Positions 8,440-17,394 are shown, counted from the first letter of the stretch. The stretch is 64,000 bases of DNA from Anaerolineae bacterium (GCA_011192015.1 DUET01000011.1:1-64000); one strand, 5' to 3'. A program made the numbers and translations. The notes: generated from the sequence alone by a model not told the origin.

Positions 8440-9147
8440 TCACTTGCCTCCCAGGTCCGAGACCTTGTAGCCAATACGCCTGAGCGCATTTTCAGCAGCT
8501 TGCTGCGCGGCTTCTTGCTTGCTCCGCCCGCGGCCTCGGCCCTGTACCCGGTTTCTGACCGAAACCTGCACGACAAATTCACGGGCATGATCGGGGCCAT
8601 GCTCTTCCAATGTCCTGTATTCAGGCGTAACTCCCATCTCGGCCTGAGCCCACATTTGGAGCATGCTGCGTGAATCGATCAGAGATCGTTCCTCGAACGT
8701 GTGCTTCATCGTCTCCTGCAAACGCGGTTCGATGAACTCACGCACACGCTCGATGCCTCCATCCAGGAAGAGCGCGCCGATAAGCGCCTCAAAAGCATCA
8801 CAGAGCAATGTCGGCCGTTGCCTCCCCCCCGCCATGCTTTCTCCCTGCCCCAGGAGCAGCGCCTCGCCAAGATTCATCTCAGTTGCGAATTTGCTCAACT
8901 GCTCGGTGCAGACCAAGGAAGACCTCAGTCGTGTGAGTTGGCCTTCATCCATCTCGGGGAAGTGGTTGTAGAGCCAGGCTGCGCTGAGGAAATCCAGGGC
9001 AGCGTCTCCAAGAAACTCGAGGCGCTCGTTGTCCTCCAGGGCATCTGGATGCTCATTGACATACGAACGATGCGTAAGTGCCCGCAAGAGCAGACTGGGG
9101 TCGCTAAACTCCAAGCCTGCCTGACGCGCAAACTCGTCTGGTGTCAT
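8440..9147 (-). CDS. rnc: Ribonuclease III
   Basis: An endonuclease that cuts double-stranded RNA in rRNA and mRNA processing. The catalytic signature NERLEFLGDAALDFL (about residues 40-54) and second acidic site (CDAFEALIGALFLDGG) are present. A C-terminal double-stranded-RNA-binding domain follows (from about residue 158, including RGRSKQEAAQQAAENALRRIG). I use the ATG at 9147 (MTPDEFARQAG), which matches the usual family start. The ORF-track start is a TTG at 9213 that adds 22 unconserved residues, so the start is uncertain. It lies between fabF and smc on the same strand. Confidence 0.93.
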   Translation of the reverse strand: MTPDEFARQAGLEFSDPSLLLRALTHRSYVNEHPDALEDNERLEFLGDAALDFLSAAWLYNHFPEMDEGQLTRLRSSLVCTEQLSKFATEMNLGEALLLGQGESMAGGRQRPTLLCDAFEALIGALFLDGGIERVREFIEPRLQETMKHTFEERSLIDSRSMLQMWAQAEMGVTPEYRTLEEHGPDHAREFVVQVSVRNRVQGRGRGRSKQEAAQQAAENALRRIGYKVSDLGGK

Positions 9148-9243
9148 TTGTTTATCCAAAGACTTAGGGGACGCCACGAATCCAGGGGCGCCTGACTTCG
9201 CCGCGTCCCCCAATTCCTAGTGAATTGCGGCCTATCTTCGATT

Positions 9244-10485
9244 CTAACCCGAGAACTCTCGGAACGCCAGTACAGCGTTATGTCCACCAAAGCCAAAAGC
9301 GTTGCTCACAGCCACGTGGACATTGTGTTCTCGGGCCTCAAGGGGAACGTAATCCAGATCGCATTCGGGATCGGGATCATGAAGGTGGATCGTCGGTGGG
9401 ATGATGTTCTCACGAATCGCCTGCACGCAGAAGATCCCTTCCAGCGCGCCCGTTGCTCCCATCATGTGTCCGGTCACGGATTTCGTCGAAGAGATGGGGA
9501 CACGATGAGCATGCTCACCCAAGGCCTTCTTGATGGCATGCGTCTCTGCCGTATCATTGAGCAGGGTTCCTGTTCCATGGGCATTGATGTAATCGATCTC
9601 CTCGGGATTCAATCCGGCAGAAGCCATCGCGCCTCGGATGGCGGCTGCGCCGCCCTCACCTTCCACGGAAGGCGCGGTGATGTGGTAAGCGTCGGTTGTT
9701 GCAGCGTAGCCGATGAGTTCGGCAAGCACATCGGCGCCGCGCTGCTCGACATGCTCCAGGGTCTCCAGCACGATAATCCCCGACCCCTCGCCCATCACCA
9801 AGCCATCCCGGTTGGCATCGAAGGGAGAGGGTGTGAAAAAGGGTGGGTCATTGCGGCGTGAAAGCGCGCCCACACGATCGAAGGTGCCGATGCCTATCTT
9901 ACAAACCGTGGCTTCCGATCCTCCAGCGATGACTGCATCAGCAATGCCTGCTTTCAACAACAACCAGGCATGCCCGATGGAATCTGCGCCCGAGGCGCAT
10001 GCCGAAGCAAGGGAGTAGCAGGGACCTTTAGCCCCCGTCTCGATGGCAACCATCCCCGACGCTCCGTTGGGCATGAACTTCGGAATCACGAACGGACTGA
10101 GACGGCGCGCCCCAGAATGGGCGAGAATATCAAAGGCATCTTCCAATGAGATGAGGCCTCCCACCGCGGTGGAAATCACCACCGCCACCCGCTCCGCATT
10201 TCCCTCATCAACCTCCAGCCCCGATTGTTGCAGGGCTTCATGAGTCGCAGCAAGCGCATACTGCTCGAAGAGGTCCGTACGCCTTGCCAGGCGAGTGGAG
10301 ATCGTCTGCGACGGATCAAAATCCTTGATCTCGCATGCGATATGCACGTTTAAATCGGAGGAATCGAAGTACGTGATGGGTCCGATACCAGAGACGCCGT
10401 GGATGGCGTTGTTCCATGTTGTAGCTACATCGAGGCCGATCGAATTGACCGTCCCCATGCCGGTGACCACCACTCGCTTCGTCAT
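9244..10485 (-). CDS. fabF: 3-oxoacyl-ACP synthase II
   Basis: Condensing enzyme of type II fatty acid synthesis, 413 residues, which extends acyl-ACP with malonyl-ACP. The catalytic triad is visible: the nucleophile Cys in SLASACASGADSIG (about 162), the His in INAHGTGT (about 300) and the His in SVTGHMMGATGALEG (about 340). The N-terminus VVVTGMGTVNSIG and C-terminus NAFGFGGHNA are typical. The leader has a GAGGTGAGGGAG purine tract before the ATG. It probably belongs to the minus-strand unit that continues into rnc and smc. Its partner fabD lies in the divergent operon nearby. Confidence 0.95.
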   Translation of the reverse strand: MTKRVVVTGMGTVNSIGLDVATTWNNAIHGVSGIGPITYFDSSDLNVHIACEIKDFDPSQTISTRLARRTDLFEQYALAATHEALQQSGLEVDEGNAERVAVVISTAVGGLISLEDAFDILAHSGARRLSPFVIPKFMPNGASGMVAIETGAKGPCYSLASACASGADSIGHAWLLLKAGIADAVIAGGSEATVCKIGIGTFDRVGALSRRNDPPFFTPSPFDANRDGLVMGEGSGIIVLETLEHVEQRGADVLAELIGYAATTDAYHITAPSVEGEGGAAAIRGAMASAGLNPEEIDYINAHGTGTLLNDTAETHAIKKALGEHAHRVPISSTKSVTGHMMGATGALEGIFCVQAIRENIIPPTIHLHDPDPECDLDYVPLEAREHNVHVAVSNAFGFGGHNAVLAFREFSG

Positions 10486-10547
10486 GGCTCCCTCACCTCA
10501 ATCGATTCCCACCCGAACCCAAGGAAATGGTTCAGCTCGGAGAATTC

Positions 10548-11675
10548 CTAGTTGATGCGTTTGTCCTTGAACCCCGATCCCGTCAGCACCACAACGACAG
10601 GATCCGGAAGCTCCGGAAGGACTTGCAGCAATGCCGGCCAAACCACAGCGGAGGTCGGCTCTACATAGAACCCTACCGCAGCCAGCGCGTTGCGCCCGGC
10701 TAGGATCTGCGCCTCTTCGACGGCCAGCATCCGACCCCCCGTTTGATGTACCGCAGCCAGGACGGCCTCCTTGCGCAACGGCTCGGCAATGCGAATCCCT
10801 TTGGCGAGTGTTTCCCCTTCCGCCAACGAAGCGGCAGTTTGCGATCCGGAGGCATGAGCAGCCCATATTGGCGCGCATGCACGCGCTTGTACGCCCACCA
10901 TCTGCGGCAGGGTGTCGATCCTCCCGGCGGCAATGAGAGCATGGAAGCCATAGTAGATCCCCAGAAGCAGCGTACCCTGCCCCACCGGTGTCACGATCGC
11001 GCCCGGCGCGCGTCCCAATTGCTCCACCAACTCCACAGCCATGGTCGCCATGCCTGCATGCACGTGAGGGAGATGAGCATGGCTGGCGTAAGCCGCTCCG
11101 GCCTCGGCGCGTCGGTGAGCCGCGATCGAGGCCGCGGAGCGAGGTCCTGGAACGGTATAGACTTCGGCGCCCATGCGTTCGATCTGAGATCGCTTGGGTC
11201 CGGCTGCGTATTCCGGTATGTAGATGCATGCCCGGATCCCGGCGCGAGAGCAATAGGCGGCGAAGGAAGCCCCCGCATTCCCCGACGAATCTTCCACGGC
11301 CTCGCTTATGCCTTCCGCCGCCAAGGCGCTGACGATGACCGCCGTGCCCCGATCCTTGAACGATCCGGTTGGGTTGAGATGTTCACACTTGATATAGATC
11401 TCGCGATCATCCAGATGGTGAGCGAGCAATGGAGTTCCCCCCTCTCCCAGGCTCACCAACGGTACTTCCGGTGGCAGGGGGAGCATGCTTCGATGGTGAC
11501 TCAATCCCCGGCGGGGCGAAAGGGACTCTTGAATTTCGACCACCAGAGGAAGATGAAGCTCGAACAATCCACCACAGGCGGGACAGCAAAAGGGAAATGC
11601 CTCAGATTCGTAGGCTTTTCCGCAATCACTGCACGAGAAAGGCCAACGCCAAGCATCACCGCCTGCTTGCCTCAT
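10548..11675 (-). CDS. Threonine synthase-like PLP enzyme with zinc-ribbon N-terminus
   Basis: A 375-residue fold-type II PLP enzyme. The N-terminus has a zinc-ribbon-like pattern, CSDCG then CCPACGG (about 14-37). The PLP lysine is in NPTGSFKDRG (about residue 107), a Ser/Gly phosphate loop is in EDSSGNAGAS, and the C-terminus has VVLTGSGFKD. These match threonine synthase, which converts O-phosphohomoserine to threonine, and related cysteate/threonine synthase-like enzymes, so the exact substrate is not certain. Its ATG overlaps the stop of the MoaE-like gene by four bases (ATGA), showing translational coupling. fabF follows 62 bases downstream. Confidence 0.85.
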   Translation of the reverse strand: MRQAGGDAWRWPFSCSDCGKAYESEAFPFCCPACGGLFELHLPLVVEIQESLSPRRGLSHHRSMLPLPPEVPLVSLGEGGTPLLAHHLDDREIYIKCEHLNPTGSFKDRGTAVIVSALAAEGISEAVEDSSGNAGASFAAYCSRAGIRACIYIPEYAAGPKRSQIERMGAEVYTVPGPRSAASIAAHRRAEAGAAYASHAHLPHVHAGMATMAVELVEQLGRAPGAIVTPVGQGTLLLGIYYGFHALIAAGRIDTLPQMVGVQARACAPIWAAHASGSQTAASLAEGETLAKGIRIAEPLRKEAVLAAVHQTGGRMLAVEEAQILAGRNALAAVGFYVEPTSAVVWPALLQVLPELPDPVVVVLTGSGFKDKRIN

Positions 11676-12133
11676 CCTCTTTCTCCATCAGCAACATCCT
11701 GCTCGCTGCGGTCGGTTCCAACCGGACCACGATCCACACCCAAGCGCGAGCCCAATCGATCCATGCCGAATCGGGCAGCCTCCCACAACCCTTCATCAGG
11801 TTGCCTCGAGCTGCAGGCGATCATCAACACCGGCATGCCGGGTGCGGGGGTCCCGAGTCGTTGAACGATGCCAACACCTGCGACGGCAGGCCAGCGGGAG
11901 CGAATCTCATCCACGGCGTGTTGCATCTCCTCTTCAGAACAACCCGAAAATCCCGCTGCGCATTCATCATCATGCAAGCCGATGGTCCCCGTGATGACAC
12001 ACACAACGGCCGTCTCCGGAGTCACGAGGCTTTGCATCAGCGCATGGAGATCGAGTGGATCTTCGGTGGAGCGGAGAATGGTGGGACCGGGTTCAACCAT
12101 GCATGCTCGCAGGAAAGTAGATCGCATCTTCAT
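11672..12133 (-). CDS. MoaE-like protein lacking catalytic lysines
   Basis: About 153 residues. The core resembles the large subunit of molybdopterin synthase: an early strand AVVCVITGTIG, a helix with EEMQHAVDEIRSRWP, then AGVGIVQRLGTPAPGMPVLMIACSSRQ and WEAARFGMDRL. The C-terminal Lys-rich catalytic stretch of MoaE (KxxxPIWK type) is absent; here it reads GSRLGVDRGPVGTDR. It may therefore be non-catalytic or divergent. I start at ATG 12133; ATG 12127 is also possible. The ORF-track TTG lies only 3 bases past the TATAAT at 12157-12152, so it should not be transcribed from that promoter. No other molybdopterin genes are nearby; it is coupled to the threonine-synthase-like gene. Confidence 0.6.
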   Translation of the reverse strand: MKMRSTFLRACMVEPGPTILRSTEDPLDLHALMQSLVTPETAVVCVITGTIGLHDDECAAGFSGCSEEEMQHAVDEIRSRWPAVAGVGIVQRLGTPAPGMPVLMIACSSRQPDEGLWEAARFGMDRLGSRLGVDRGPVGTDRSEQDVADGERG

Positions 12134-12151
12134 CGATGCCGATTCCAACGG

Positions 12152-12157
12152 ATTATA
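12152..12157 (-). promoter_or_regulatory. -10 box for moaE-like/thrC-like operon
   Basis: Perfect TATAAT on the minus strand (ATTATA on plus), about 18 bases before the ATG at 12133. No clear -35 box is seen at 16-18 bases. It is divergent to the rpmF promoter about 100 bases away. Confidence 0.5.
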
Positions 12158-12248
12158 CAGGATGCCCCCCTGTAGTTCTTCGAACGCCTTGCGTTCCTGG
12201 AAAAATCTGCGTGCATCGGAGGTCGAAGCTCGAGCACATCAGCCAACC

Positions 12249-12276
12249 TTGACACGGTGATCAGGACTGCTATAAT
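12249..12276 (+). promoter_or_regulatory. Consensus sigma-70 promoter for rpmF-fabD
   Basis: TTGACA (12249-12254), 16-base spacer, TATAAT (12271-12276): both boxes match consensus exactly. The predicted transcript starts near 12283 and has about a 48-base leader. A small CCTGCC-TCTT-GGCAGG hairpin overlaps the expected start region. Confidence 0.85.
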
Positions 12277-12330
12277 GTTTGGACCTGCCTCTTGGCAGGC
12301 TGTATTTTGCGAAGCGGAAGAAGGAATGCC

Positions 12331-12516
12331 ATGCCACCTCTACCTAAACGTAAGACCTCACGAGGACGCCGCGACCGTCGCCGGGCACACCATGCCCTCT
12401 CCCCGCGCGCATTGATCACTTGCCCCAATTGTGGACAGAAAACTCTTCCCCACCACGTCTGCGGCAATTGCGGTCATTATGCCGGACGTGAGGTCATCGA
12501 GATCGAACGCTCCTAG
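12331..12516 (+). CDS. rpmF: 50S ribosomal protein bL32
   Basis: A 61-residue basic protein starting [14 protein letters not shown]. It has the zinc-binding pattern CPNCGQ...HHVCGNCG of the C+ form of L32, a late-assembling protein of the large subunit. AAGGAA precedes the ATG at 12331; the upstream ATG of the ORF track is too early and has no ribosome site. It is the first gene after a consensus promoter. Its placement before fabD mirrors the rpmF-fab clusters of many bacteria and links ribosome and lipid synthesis. Confidence 0.95.
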   Translation: MPPLPKRKTSRGRRDRRRAHHALSPRALITCPNCGQKTLPHHVCGNCGHYAGREVIEIERS

Positions 12517-12557
12517 CCGTTCCATCCAACAACCCTAAGATTCACCCTACCTCTGAT

Positions 12558-13505
12558 ATGGGTATCGATCCGAAGACGACGGCCTTCATCTTCCCTGGCC
12601 AGGCATCTCAACGCCTGGGAATGGGGCGCGCATTGGCCCAGGCCGATCCCCATGCAGCGGAAGTTTTCACTCGCGCGGATCAAATCCTCGGCTACCCGAT
12701 CAGTAAAATCTGCTGGGAAGGTCCGCTTGATGCTCTGAACGACACAGAGAACACCCAACCGGCGCTTGTGACCCATTCAATCGCCGTCTTGCGAGCCCTT
12801 CAAGCGCGCCATCCATGGTTGCAGCCGGTTTATGCAGCTGGTCACTCGTTGGGAGAATACAGCGCTCTGGTTGCCGCAGAATCTCTCGCGTTCGATGACG
12901 CCCTGCGGTTGGTGCTGGAACGCGGTCGCGCCATGAAACAGGCCGGCGACCTCAATCCAGGAGGCATGGTCGCCGTCTTGGGAGTGGTGATCGGCGAAGT
13001 GGAGCGTGCCTGCGACGCGGCAGCGGAGGCAACCGGAAAACACGTGCGTGTGGCCAACGACAACTGCCCGGGCCAGATCGTGATCTCCGGTGAACAACCT
13101 GCCCTGGATACAGCCTCCAAACTGCTGCGTGCTGCGGGTGCACGCAAGCTGGTACCACTGGCGGTGAGCGTTGCCGGGCATTCGCCGCTCATGCAGCCGG
13201 CCCAATCCAGGCTCGAAGCTGTGCTCGCAGATACACCCATATCGGATCCATCCTTTCCCATCATCGGGAACGTGAACGCCCAACCCCTGCGCAGCGCCGC
13301 AGCGATCCAGCAAGAGTTGAGCGTTCAACTCACCGAACGCCTGCGCTGGAACGAGAGCATCGGCAACATGATCGCTGCCGGTGTGGATACTTTGATCGAA
13401 TTGGGCTCCGGAAACGTTCTCACTTCCATGATGAAGCGCATCGAGAGGAGTGTGCGCTCCATCGCAATCGACGAGCCAGATAGCTTTTCCTTGCTCGATC
13501 CATAA
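12558..13505 (+). CDS. fabD: Malonyl-CoA-ACP transacylase
   Basis: Loads malonyl groups onto ACP for fatty acid synthesis. The N-terminal FIFPGQASQRLGMG motif, the nucleophile Ser in AGHSLGEYSALV (about residue 96) and the His in VAGHSPLM (about 206) are all present. The 315-residue length is normal. It sits 41 bases after rpmF and ahead of a membrane protein in what looks like one operon. The ribosome site is weak, so translation may depend on coupling. Confidence 0.95.
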   Translation: MGIDPKTTAFIFPGQASQRLGMGRALAQADPHAAEVFTRADQILGYPISKICWEGPLDALNDTENTQPALVTHSIAVLRALQARHPWLQPVYAAGHSLGEYSALVAAESLAFDDALRLVLERGRAMKQAGDLNPGGMVAVLGVVIGEVERACDAAAEATGKHVRVANDNCPGQIVISGEQPALDTASKLLRAAGARKLVPLAVSVAGHSPLMQPAQSRLEAVLADTPISDPSFPIIGNVNAQPLRSAAAIQQELSVQLTERLRWNESIGNMIAAGVDTLIELGSGNVLTSMMKRIERSVRSIAIDEPDSFSLLDP

Positions 13506-13534
13506 GACGACAGATTCAAGGCTGATATTTCATC

Positions 13535-14581
13535 ATGCGAAAATTCATCATCGCGCTCATCTTCCTGTGTACCCTATTGTTCATCGTCACACGCCTCACC
13601 GAGGTGGAACAAATCCTGGACACCTTTCAGAAGGCGAATTGGATCGTCTTGCTTCTCGCCTTCGCCATTCAATTGCTATGGCTTGTCAACCTGGCCTGCT
13701 CCTTCAAATCGATCTACCGCCTGTTGGGGGTCGAGGAAGACCTGTTGCGAATGATACGCCTGGTCGCTGCAGCGGCTTTCGTCAACATTGTCACTCCCAG
13801 CATGGGAATGGGTGGCATGGCTTTCCTCATCGCCGATGGTCAGAAACGCAATCATCCCACCAGCCGCGTGACCACCGGAGCTGCGATGTACATCCTGTAC
13901 GAGTATTGGGCTGTGCTGGTGGTTCTTGCCGTGGGTTTGTCGGTGCTCATTCGCCGAAATCAACTCACAACTGGCGAGTTCATCACTTCCTGTGTCCTAT
14001 CCATCATGGCTGTTGGATTGGCCGGCATCCTCTACCTGGGCATGCGATCACCTTCCAGGCTGGGAACCAGCCTGGCCTGGCTTGCCGCCCTGGCTAATAA
14101 GCTTGCACGCCCCATCATACGTCACGATTGGTTGCAGGTCGAACGCGCGTACAATTTCGCCGAGGACATCGGCAACGGCCTGAAACAAGCACGGCGATCG
14201 CGCAAGGGTCTGCTGATTCCATTCGGCTTCGCTTTGAGCAGTAAGATCGTGATGATCGGCATTCTCATGCTGGTGTTCATCGCCTTTGGCGAACCCTACA
14301 GCCCCGAGGTCCTGATCGCAGGCTACAGCATCGGTTATTTGTTCACCATCGTCGCCATCACCCCCTCGGGGATCGGCTTCGCAGAAGGCGCCCTGATGCT
14401 GACCCTCACTTCTCTGCGGATCCCCCTGGCTACAGCAACCATCATCGCCTTGGCCTACCGAGGCGTAACCTACTGGTTGCCGCTCGTATACGGAATGATC
14501 GCCTTCCGATGGGTCAGCCGGGAGCCTGCACTACAAACCAGCACAACTGTGGTTGCAGAACGCTCCTCCTCCCACCAATAA
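13535..14581 (+). CDS. UPF0104/LPG-synthase-type flippase-like membrane protein
   Basis: A 348-residue integral membrane protein with about eight hydrophobic segments, starting with FIIALIFLCTLLFIV. It matches the lysylphosphatidylglycerol synthetase transmembrane (UPF0104/AglD2-like) architecture: an early helix pair, the conserved region VTPSMGMGGMAFLI near residue 87, and the late motif TPSGIGFAEGALM. The soluble aminoacyl-transferase half of MprF is missing, so it is likely a lipid-linked transport or flippase protein rather than a full synthase. It is the last gene of the rpmF-fabD unit, 29 bases after fabD. Confidence 0.75.
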   Translation: MRKFIIALIFLCTLLFIVTRLTEVEQILDTFQKANWIVLLLAFAIQLLWLVNLACSFKSIYRLLGVEEDLLRMIRLVAAAAFVNIVTPSMGMGGMAFLIADGQKRNHPTSRVTTGAAMYILYEYWAVLVVLAVGLSVLIRRNQLTTGEFITSCVLSIMAVGLAGILYLGMRSPSRLGTSLAWLAALANKLARPIIRHDWLQVERAYNFAEDIGNGLKQARRSRKGLLIPFGFALSSKIVMIGILMLVFIAFGEPYSPEVLIAGYSIGYLFTIVAITPSGIGFAEGALMLTLTSLRIPLATATIIALAYRGVTYWLPLVYGMIAFRWVSREPALQTSTTVVAERSSSHQ

Positions 14582-14584
14582 TCT

Positions 14585-14611
14585 CAGAATCAACGATAAT
14601 CCTTGATTCTG
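14585..14611 (+). terminator. Hairpin after rpmF-fabD-flippase operon
   Basis: CAGAATCAA and TTGATTCTG form a perfect 9-bp stem with a 9-base loop just past the flippase stop codon. There is no T tract, so termination strength is uncertain. Confidence 0.4.
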
Positions 14612-14687
14612 TCCTGAATCGACACGCATCTTGTTTGGCGCACTTCTTGCATCCTACGCATAAGCGATTAGTATATGGGGGAGTCAC

Positions 14688-15836
14688 ATGGGGAACTTGA
14701 AGAACCAGATACGCGTCAAACCGATGAGAAGCAGAGACGTGAAGCAAATTCGAAGCGCGGTTCCCAGACAGGCATGGCCTCTGGCCTTGATCATTTTGGC
14801 CATGCTCGCCTGCAATGCTCCCTCTGGGTTGAGCACAAATCCCGGTCTGGCAATGGAGATACCCCTCGTTACGGCCAATCCATTGTCCCCGGCAACAGCA
14901 ACGCCCTTCCTGCCGGCAGAACCCACGGCCACTCCCACGATCGTTTTCACGCCCACATCGACCTCAACCCCGACCATCACACCAACACCCACGGCCACGC
15001 CTCTGCCGCCCTGGTATGGTTGGGCAGGCCCTACGGAGCTCTCGGCGATCGCCATCCCACCGCCGATGCCGCGCATCAATTTCGCCTCCAACGTCTTGAA
15101 CATCCTCCTGGTTGGATCGGATGCCCGCCCCGGACTCACCGGAACGCGTACCGATGCGATCATGATCCTCTCGCTTGATCCCAACAAAGGCACGGCGACG
15201 CTGCTCTCGATTCCGCGCGACCTCTACGTCTACATTCCCGGTTGGCACGTGGATCGCATCAACGCTGCCTACTCTCGTGGGGGCATCACGCTGCTTGCCA
15301 CCACGATCCGTTACAACTTCGGCATCGCCACGGATCGCTATGTGATGGTCAATTTCAGAGGCTTCAAATCGGTCATCGACCACTTGGGCGGGATCGATGT
15401 TTACGTGAGCCGCAGCATAACCGACACCTGCGCCAGCCGACAATTCAGCTTCGCGCCGGGAACCCATCACATGAACGGCCTTACCGCACTTTGCTATGCG
15501 CGCATGCGCCACACGACCAGCGATATCGATCGCATGCGGCGCCAGCAGGAAATCATGGTGGCTTTCTTCAACAAGATCCTCAGCATCGACGGGCTTTCCC
15601 AATTACCCGATCTCTACAGCACCATGAACTCCTTTGTGCAGACCAATGTTGGGCTTTCGGATCTTGTGGCGAAATTGCCGCTTGCGGCTACAATTGCTGC
15701 AGATACATCCCGTATCCGGCGATTTGCTGTGGATAGCGGTAAATACACCAATTGGACGGTACCGTACAGCGGAGCAGCCGTGCTGCTCCCCATTCGGTCT
15801 GCGATACAGGCGATGCTTCGATCGGCATTCGGCTAA
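14688..15836 (+). CDS. LytR-CpsA-Psr (LCP) family protein
   Basis: A membrane-anchored phosphotransferase-like enzyme that attaches polymers to the cell wall. The ATG at 14688 follows GGGGGAG. An N-terminal hydrophobic stretch (ALIILAMLAC, about residues 31-40) could be a lipobox. A Pro/Thr linker is followed by the LCP core: ILLVGSDARPG, TRTDAIMILSLDP, TLLSIPRDLYVYIPG, RINAAYSRGG, LGGIDVYV and YARMRHTTSDIDRMRRQQE. These contain the Arg/Asp residues that bind polyprenyl pyrophosphate. Its stop TAA shares one base with the ATG of the next LCP gene, so the pair is translationally coupled. Confidence 0.9.
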   Translation: MGNLKNQIRVKPMRSRDVKQIRSAVPRQAWPLALIILAMLACNAPSGLSTNPGLAMEIPLVTANPLSPATATPFLPAEPTATPTIVFTPTSTSTPTITPTPTATPLPPWYGWAGPTELSAIAIPPPMPRINFASNVLNILLVGSDARPGLTGTRTDAIMILSLDPNKGTATLLSIPRDLYVYIPGWHVDRINAAYSRGGITLLATTIRYNFGIATDRYVMVNFRGFKSVIDHLGGIDVYVSRSITDTCASRQFSFAPGTHHMNGLTALCYARMRHTTSDIDRMRRQQEIMVAFFNKILSIDGLSQLPDLYSTMNSFVQTNVGLSDLVAKLPLAATIAADTSRIRRFAVDSGKYTNWTVPYSGAAVLLPIRSAIQAMLRSAFG

Positions 15837-17314
15837 TGCGGCGGCTGGTATTCGTTTGCACTTTGATCCTCTTCCTGCTCGTTGGCTGTCTTCCGCTCAC
15901 CAACAAAGCGCAGGTGGGTGTCTCCTATCCCGGGAAAGGTCCAACCGAAACACCGACAAGCATGCCTTTGCCGTTCTCGACATTGGATCCGGACTACCAA
16001 TCGTCCGACGACGGCACACCTGCGTCCGATAGCTATAGCCCCACTCCATCCGGCCCCACGAATACACCTCGTCCGACGCTTCCACCGCGTGATTGGCCGG
16101 AACCCGGCACGTTCGGATCGCCTCCACGCCCCAGCACGGCCGTTCCCGCGCCCATCGCTCCCTTTGCATTTGAGGACGATGTAATCAACATCCTGCTCCT
16201 GGGTTCCGATCGCCGCACGGGAAGATACTTCCGAACCGACATCATTATCGTGCTCTCCATTCACCCCAGTGCGCGTGCGGCTGTGATGATCTCGATCCCG
16301 CGCGACCTCTATGTCTACATCCCCGGCTACACCATGCAGCGTGTCAACACTGCGTACTTATTCGGGGATTACCTGAGTTATCCCGGTGGCGGCATAGCTC
16401 TGCTCAAGGACACGATCCTCTACAATTTCGGGATCACGATCCATCACTATGCACTCATAGAGATGAAAGGGTTCGAGAACCTGGTCGACACGCTGGGCGG
16501 CGTCGACATCCATGTGGCCTGCCCCTACACGGATTGGCGCCTCAAGAGCCCCGCGTTGGATCCCAACAACGAGAACAACTGGGCGCTCTATACGGTTTCA
16601 CCAGGCATCGTGCACGCGAACGGTGAATTTGCCCTCTGGTATGCACGTTCAAGGAAACGTTCCTCGGATTTCGACCGCTCCCGCCGGCAGCAGGAAGTGC
16701 TGCGTGCGATCTTCCGCCAGATTCTCAACCTCGATCTCATTCCTCGCATCCCTGCCCTGTATTCAGATTTGACCAGCATGGTGGAGACTGATCTCGGTGT
16801 TGGGGATTTGATATCCCTGGCCCCGCTTGCCTTCCGTATCGACCTCTCGCGGGTTCGAAGCCGATTCATAGGCACGGATCAGGTGCGCGCGTGGAGAACT
16901 CCCACCGGCGGCGCTGTCCAACTTCCCGAACCCGGCGCCATCGAAGCGCTGCTACAGGACGCGCTCTACTTCGAGACCGAGGATTTCCTGACACAGGACT
17001 ACGAAGTCACTGTGGAGGTGATCAACGCCTCCTCGTATACCGATTGGGCGACCCTGGCAGCCGAGCGTCTGATCTACGCCGGTTTCGATGTCGAAATCAA
17101 TCCTGTAGGTGCCACCCCCAGCAGCTCAACTCGGCTGATCGACTACGGCCTTGGAACCAACGAGGATCTCCAACGCCTCCAGATGATCATGAACCTGAGA
17201 TCTTCTTCAACCATCACACAACCCGATCTTTCTTCCGCCTACACCTACACCGTATACGTGGGCAATGATTTTTCTCCCTGTTTCAATCCGACCACCCATC
17301 AAGGCAACCCTTAG
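15836..17314 (+). CDS. LCP family protein with LytR_C-type domain, lipoprotein
   Basis: The real start is the ATG at 15836, overlapping the previous stop by one base (TAATG); the ORF-track start lies inside the upstream gene. It is 492 residues long. The lipobox-like signal LLVGC lies near residue 17, and a long Pro/Thr/Ser linker runs to about 105. The LCP core contains NILLLGSDRRTG, FRTDIIIVLSIHP, ISIPRDLYVYIPG, VNTAYLFG, LGGVDIHV and RSRKRSSDFDRSRRQQE. A C-terminal region (about 405-480, VTVEVINASSYTDWATLAAERL) fits the LytR_C domain. It is a paralog of the upstream gene, and both probably act at the outer face of the membrane in wall polymer ligation. Confidence 0.9.
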   Translation: MRRLVFVCTLILFLLVGCLPLTNKAQVGVSYPGKGPTETPTSMPLPFSTLDPDYQSSDDGTPASDSYSPTPSGPTNTPRPTLPPRDWPEPGTFGSPPRPSTAVPAPIAPFAFEDDVINILLLGSDRRTGRYFRTDIIIVLSIHPSARAAVMISIPRDLYVYIPGYTMQRVNTAYLFGDYLSYPGGGIALLKDTILYNFGITIHHYALIEMKGFENLVDTLGGVDIHVACPYTDWRLKSPALDPNNENNWALYTVSPGIVHANGEFALWYARSRKRSSDFDRSRRQQEVLRAIFRQILNLDLIPRIPALYSDLTSMVETDLGVGDLISLAPLAFRIDLSRVRSRFIGTDQVRAWRTPTGGAVQLPEPGAIEALLQDALYFETEDFLTQDYEVTVEVINASSYTDWATLAAERLIYAGFDVEINPVGATPSSSTRLIDYGLGTNEDLQRLQMIMNLRSSSTITQPDLSSAYTYTVYVGNDFSPCFNPTTHQGNP

Positions 17315-17394
17315 TATCCAAACACTGCGATCTTCATCCTATAGGTCCCCTGGTTCTGCACGATGTCAGGTGGTGCATGCGCATCTATGCTGAC

